DNA of 64,000 nucleotides, from NCBI GenBank assembly GCA_023423835.1, contig JAFAEW010000103.1:6303-70302 (forward strand), written 5' to 3'. Each line of letters starts with the position of its first letter. The stretch's first letter is position 1. Below, one piece after another: positions 63,373-64,000 of this stretch. Source of the stretch: Bacteroidota bacterium (GTDB lineage: Bacteria; Bacteroidota; Bacteroidia; Chitinophagales; Chitinophagaceae). Below the pieces are notes generated by a model. That model was not told the DNA's origin. It made no database searches and saw only the letters and a program-made list of their open reading frames with translations. Position numbers and translations under genes: made by a program.

Positions 63373-63867
63373 TTAAAACATTCTCTTTTTTCTGGCGCTG
63401 AAGAACCAGACGGCTGCTGCAGCAAAGGCTGTTGCGATGACGGCCTTCGTCACCAGTTCCTTTCTATTGTATTTCCAATCTGCCTTCATTCCTCTTTCAG
63501 CAAAAATGTTGGGAATGTGGGCACGACTGATATCATCAATGATGCCTTCCACCACATTGATCCGGTCGGCCAGTAATAAATTAAGCCAGTGCCCGTATTC
63601 TGATTCATCATACTTAAAAGCATAACGTCTTATGACGCCGCTTAATCCGGATGGAGGAAAGGTGGTTCCAAAAACTGCCGTCATTCTGGGATGCTCTACT
63701 GATTTAAGCACTTCGGTAGTCACCGGTTGCAAGGGCGGCCGTTCCCAGTTAAGCCGGTTATGATCATCTCCATTATAATTTTTAATGGGATAAGTAGGCT
63801 CATTTTCGGGATCAGCATCCACGCCCCAGCCTTTAATTTCCTTGTATCTGTCGTTTGTTGTTTGCAT
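63373..63867 (-). CDS. Membrane-anchored protein of unknown function
   Basis: 164 residues. The N-terminal 125 residues are hydrophilic, with Trp and Pro in the first 50 (GWGVDADPENEPTYPIKN and WERPPLQP), and the C-terminus is a single membrane helix followed by a basic tail (ending ARKKRMF). The middle VFGTTFPPSGLSGVIRRYAFKY looks conserved. No family recognised. Four alcohol-dehydrogenase-end bases separate the two genes' regions (12 bp gap), so they may form an operon. Confidence 0.75.
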   Translation of the reverse strand: MQTTNDRYKEIKGWGVDADPENEPTYPIKNYNGDDHNRLNWERPPLQPVTTEVLKSVEHPRMTAVFGTTFPPSGLSGVIRRYAFKYDESEYGHWLNLLLADRINVVEGIIDDISRAHIPNIFAERGMKADWKYNRKELVTKAVIATAFAAAAVWFFSARKKRMF

Positions 63868-63879
63868 GAGTTAATCTTT

Positions 63880-64000
63880 TTAGTTGTTTGCAGAAGGAGG
63901 AATTAAAACGGTCTTTATACAATTATCGAGTTTGGCAGAAAAAATATGGTAAGCGTCTGCTACTTCTTCAAGCGGAACATGGTGGGTGATGATGTCGCGG
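63880..64000 (-). CDS. Zinc-dependent alcohol dehydrogenase, 3' end only
   Basis: The last 40 codons of a gene running in from beyond the window edge, ending with TAA at 63882-63880. The visible end RDIITHHVPLEEVADAYHIF then IKTVLIPP matches the C-terminus of medium-chain alcohol or formaldehyde dehydrogenases. It lies 12 bp before the unknown membrane protein on the same strand. Confidence 0.75.
   Translation of the reverse strand, partial: RDIITHHVPLEEVADAYHIFSAKLDNCIKTVLIPPSANN

Overview
The window reads as a chromosomal segment of a Bacteroidota bacterium, most likely from the Chitinophagaceae/Sphingobacteriia side. Four things point there. Many genes carry the Bacteroidota -7 promoter element TAnnTTTG a short way upstream. 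Shine-Dalgarno sequences are almost absent. There is an ECF sigma/FecR pair next to a SusC-type receptor start. Menaquinone is made by the futalosine route (mqnB, mqnD, mqnE). No tRNA, rRNA, CRISPR array, prophage or intact insertion sequence was seen.

Layout. 0-5.2 kb: a HlyD/ABC efflux operon (minus strand) divergent from an NtrC-type response regulator and its histidine kinase. 5.4-9.1 kb: a catabolic module of MFS nucleoside-type permease, Gfo/Idh/MocA oxidoreductase and exported TIM-barrel isomerase. 9.1-20.6 kb: housekeeping genes (mqnD-mqnB, trxB-folB-TPR protein, MscS channel, alpha/beta hydrolase, YtxH protein, gcvP, fabH, mqnE). 20.6-25.8 kb: putative porin, purine nucleoside phosphorylase, ChlI-like AAA+ protein and DinB. 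25.9-32.6 kb: class C serine hydrolase, coiled-coil protein with an RmuC-like nuclease domain, DUF4142 lipoprotein, ABC exporter and CDF transporter. 32.7-35.1 kb: a P1B-4 metal ATPase. 35.27-35.92 kb: a gene-free block of interleaved direct and inverted repeats. 36-42 kb: M28 peptidase, KefB-type antiporter, DUF2200, an exported unknown, and an XRE/DUF2975 pair. 42.1-47.3 kb: an operon-like run acnA, two AhpD-like proteins, flavodoxin-reductase-like protein and methyltransferase. 47.5-50.3 kb: phosphoribosyltransferase, membrane Fe-S oxidoreductase and lipoprotein carbonic anhydrase. 50.5-53.8 kb: ECF sigma factor, FecR and a broken chimeric gene. 54-61.2 kb: prfC, cbpA-cbpM, xerD, YkgJ-like protein, UDG-superfamily protein, AarF-like kinase and TetR-like regulator. 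61.3-64 kb: TerC, Cu/Zn superoxide dismutase, an unknown membrane protein and the 3' end of an alcohol dehydrogenase.

The two most unusual loci are these. First, a chimeric gene at 50521-51917: a SusC-type N-terminus (STN, carboxypeptidase-like domain, start of the plug) runs straight into a TlpA-type thioredoxin C-terminus, with a frameshift inside the STN domain. It lies downstream of an intact sigma/FecR pair and has no SusC barrel or SusD. Second, the repeat block at 35272-35920: five copies of a 43-44 bp unit interleaved with three copies of a longer core that carries inverted copies of the same motif. Neither amounts to a demonstrated new system. The RmuC-like coiled-coil protein is the best candidate for an uncharacterised DNA-acting protein.
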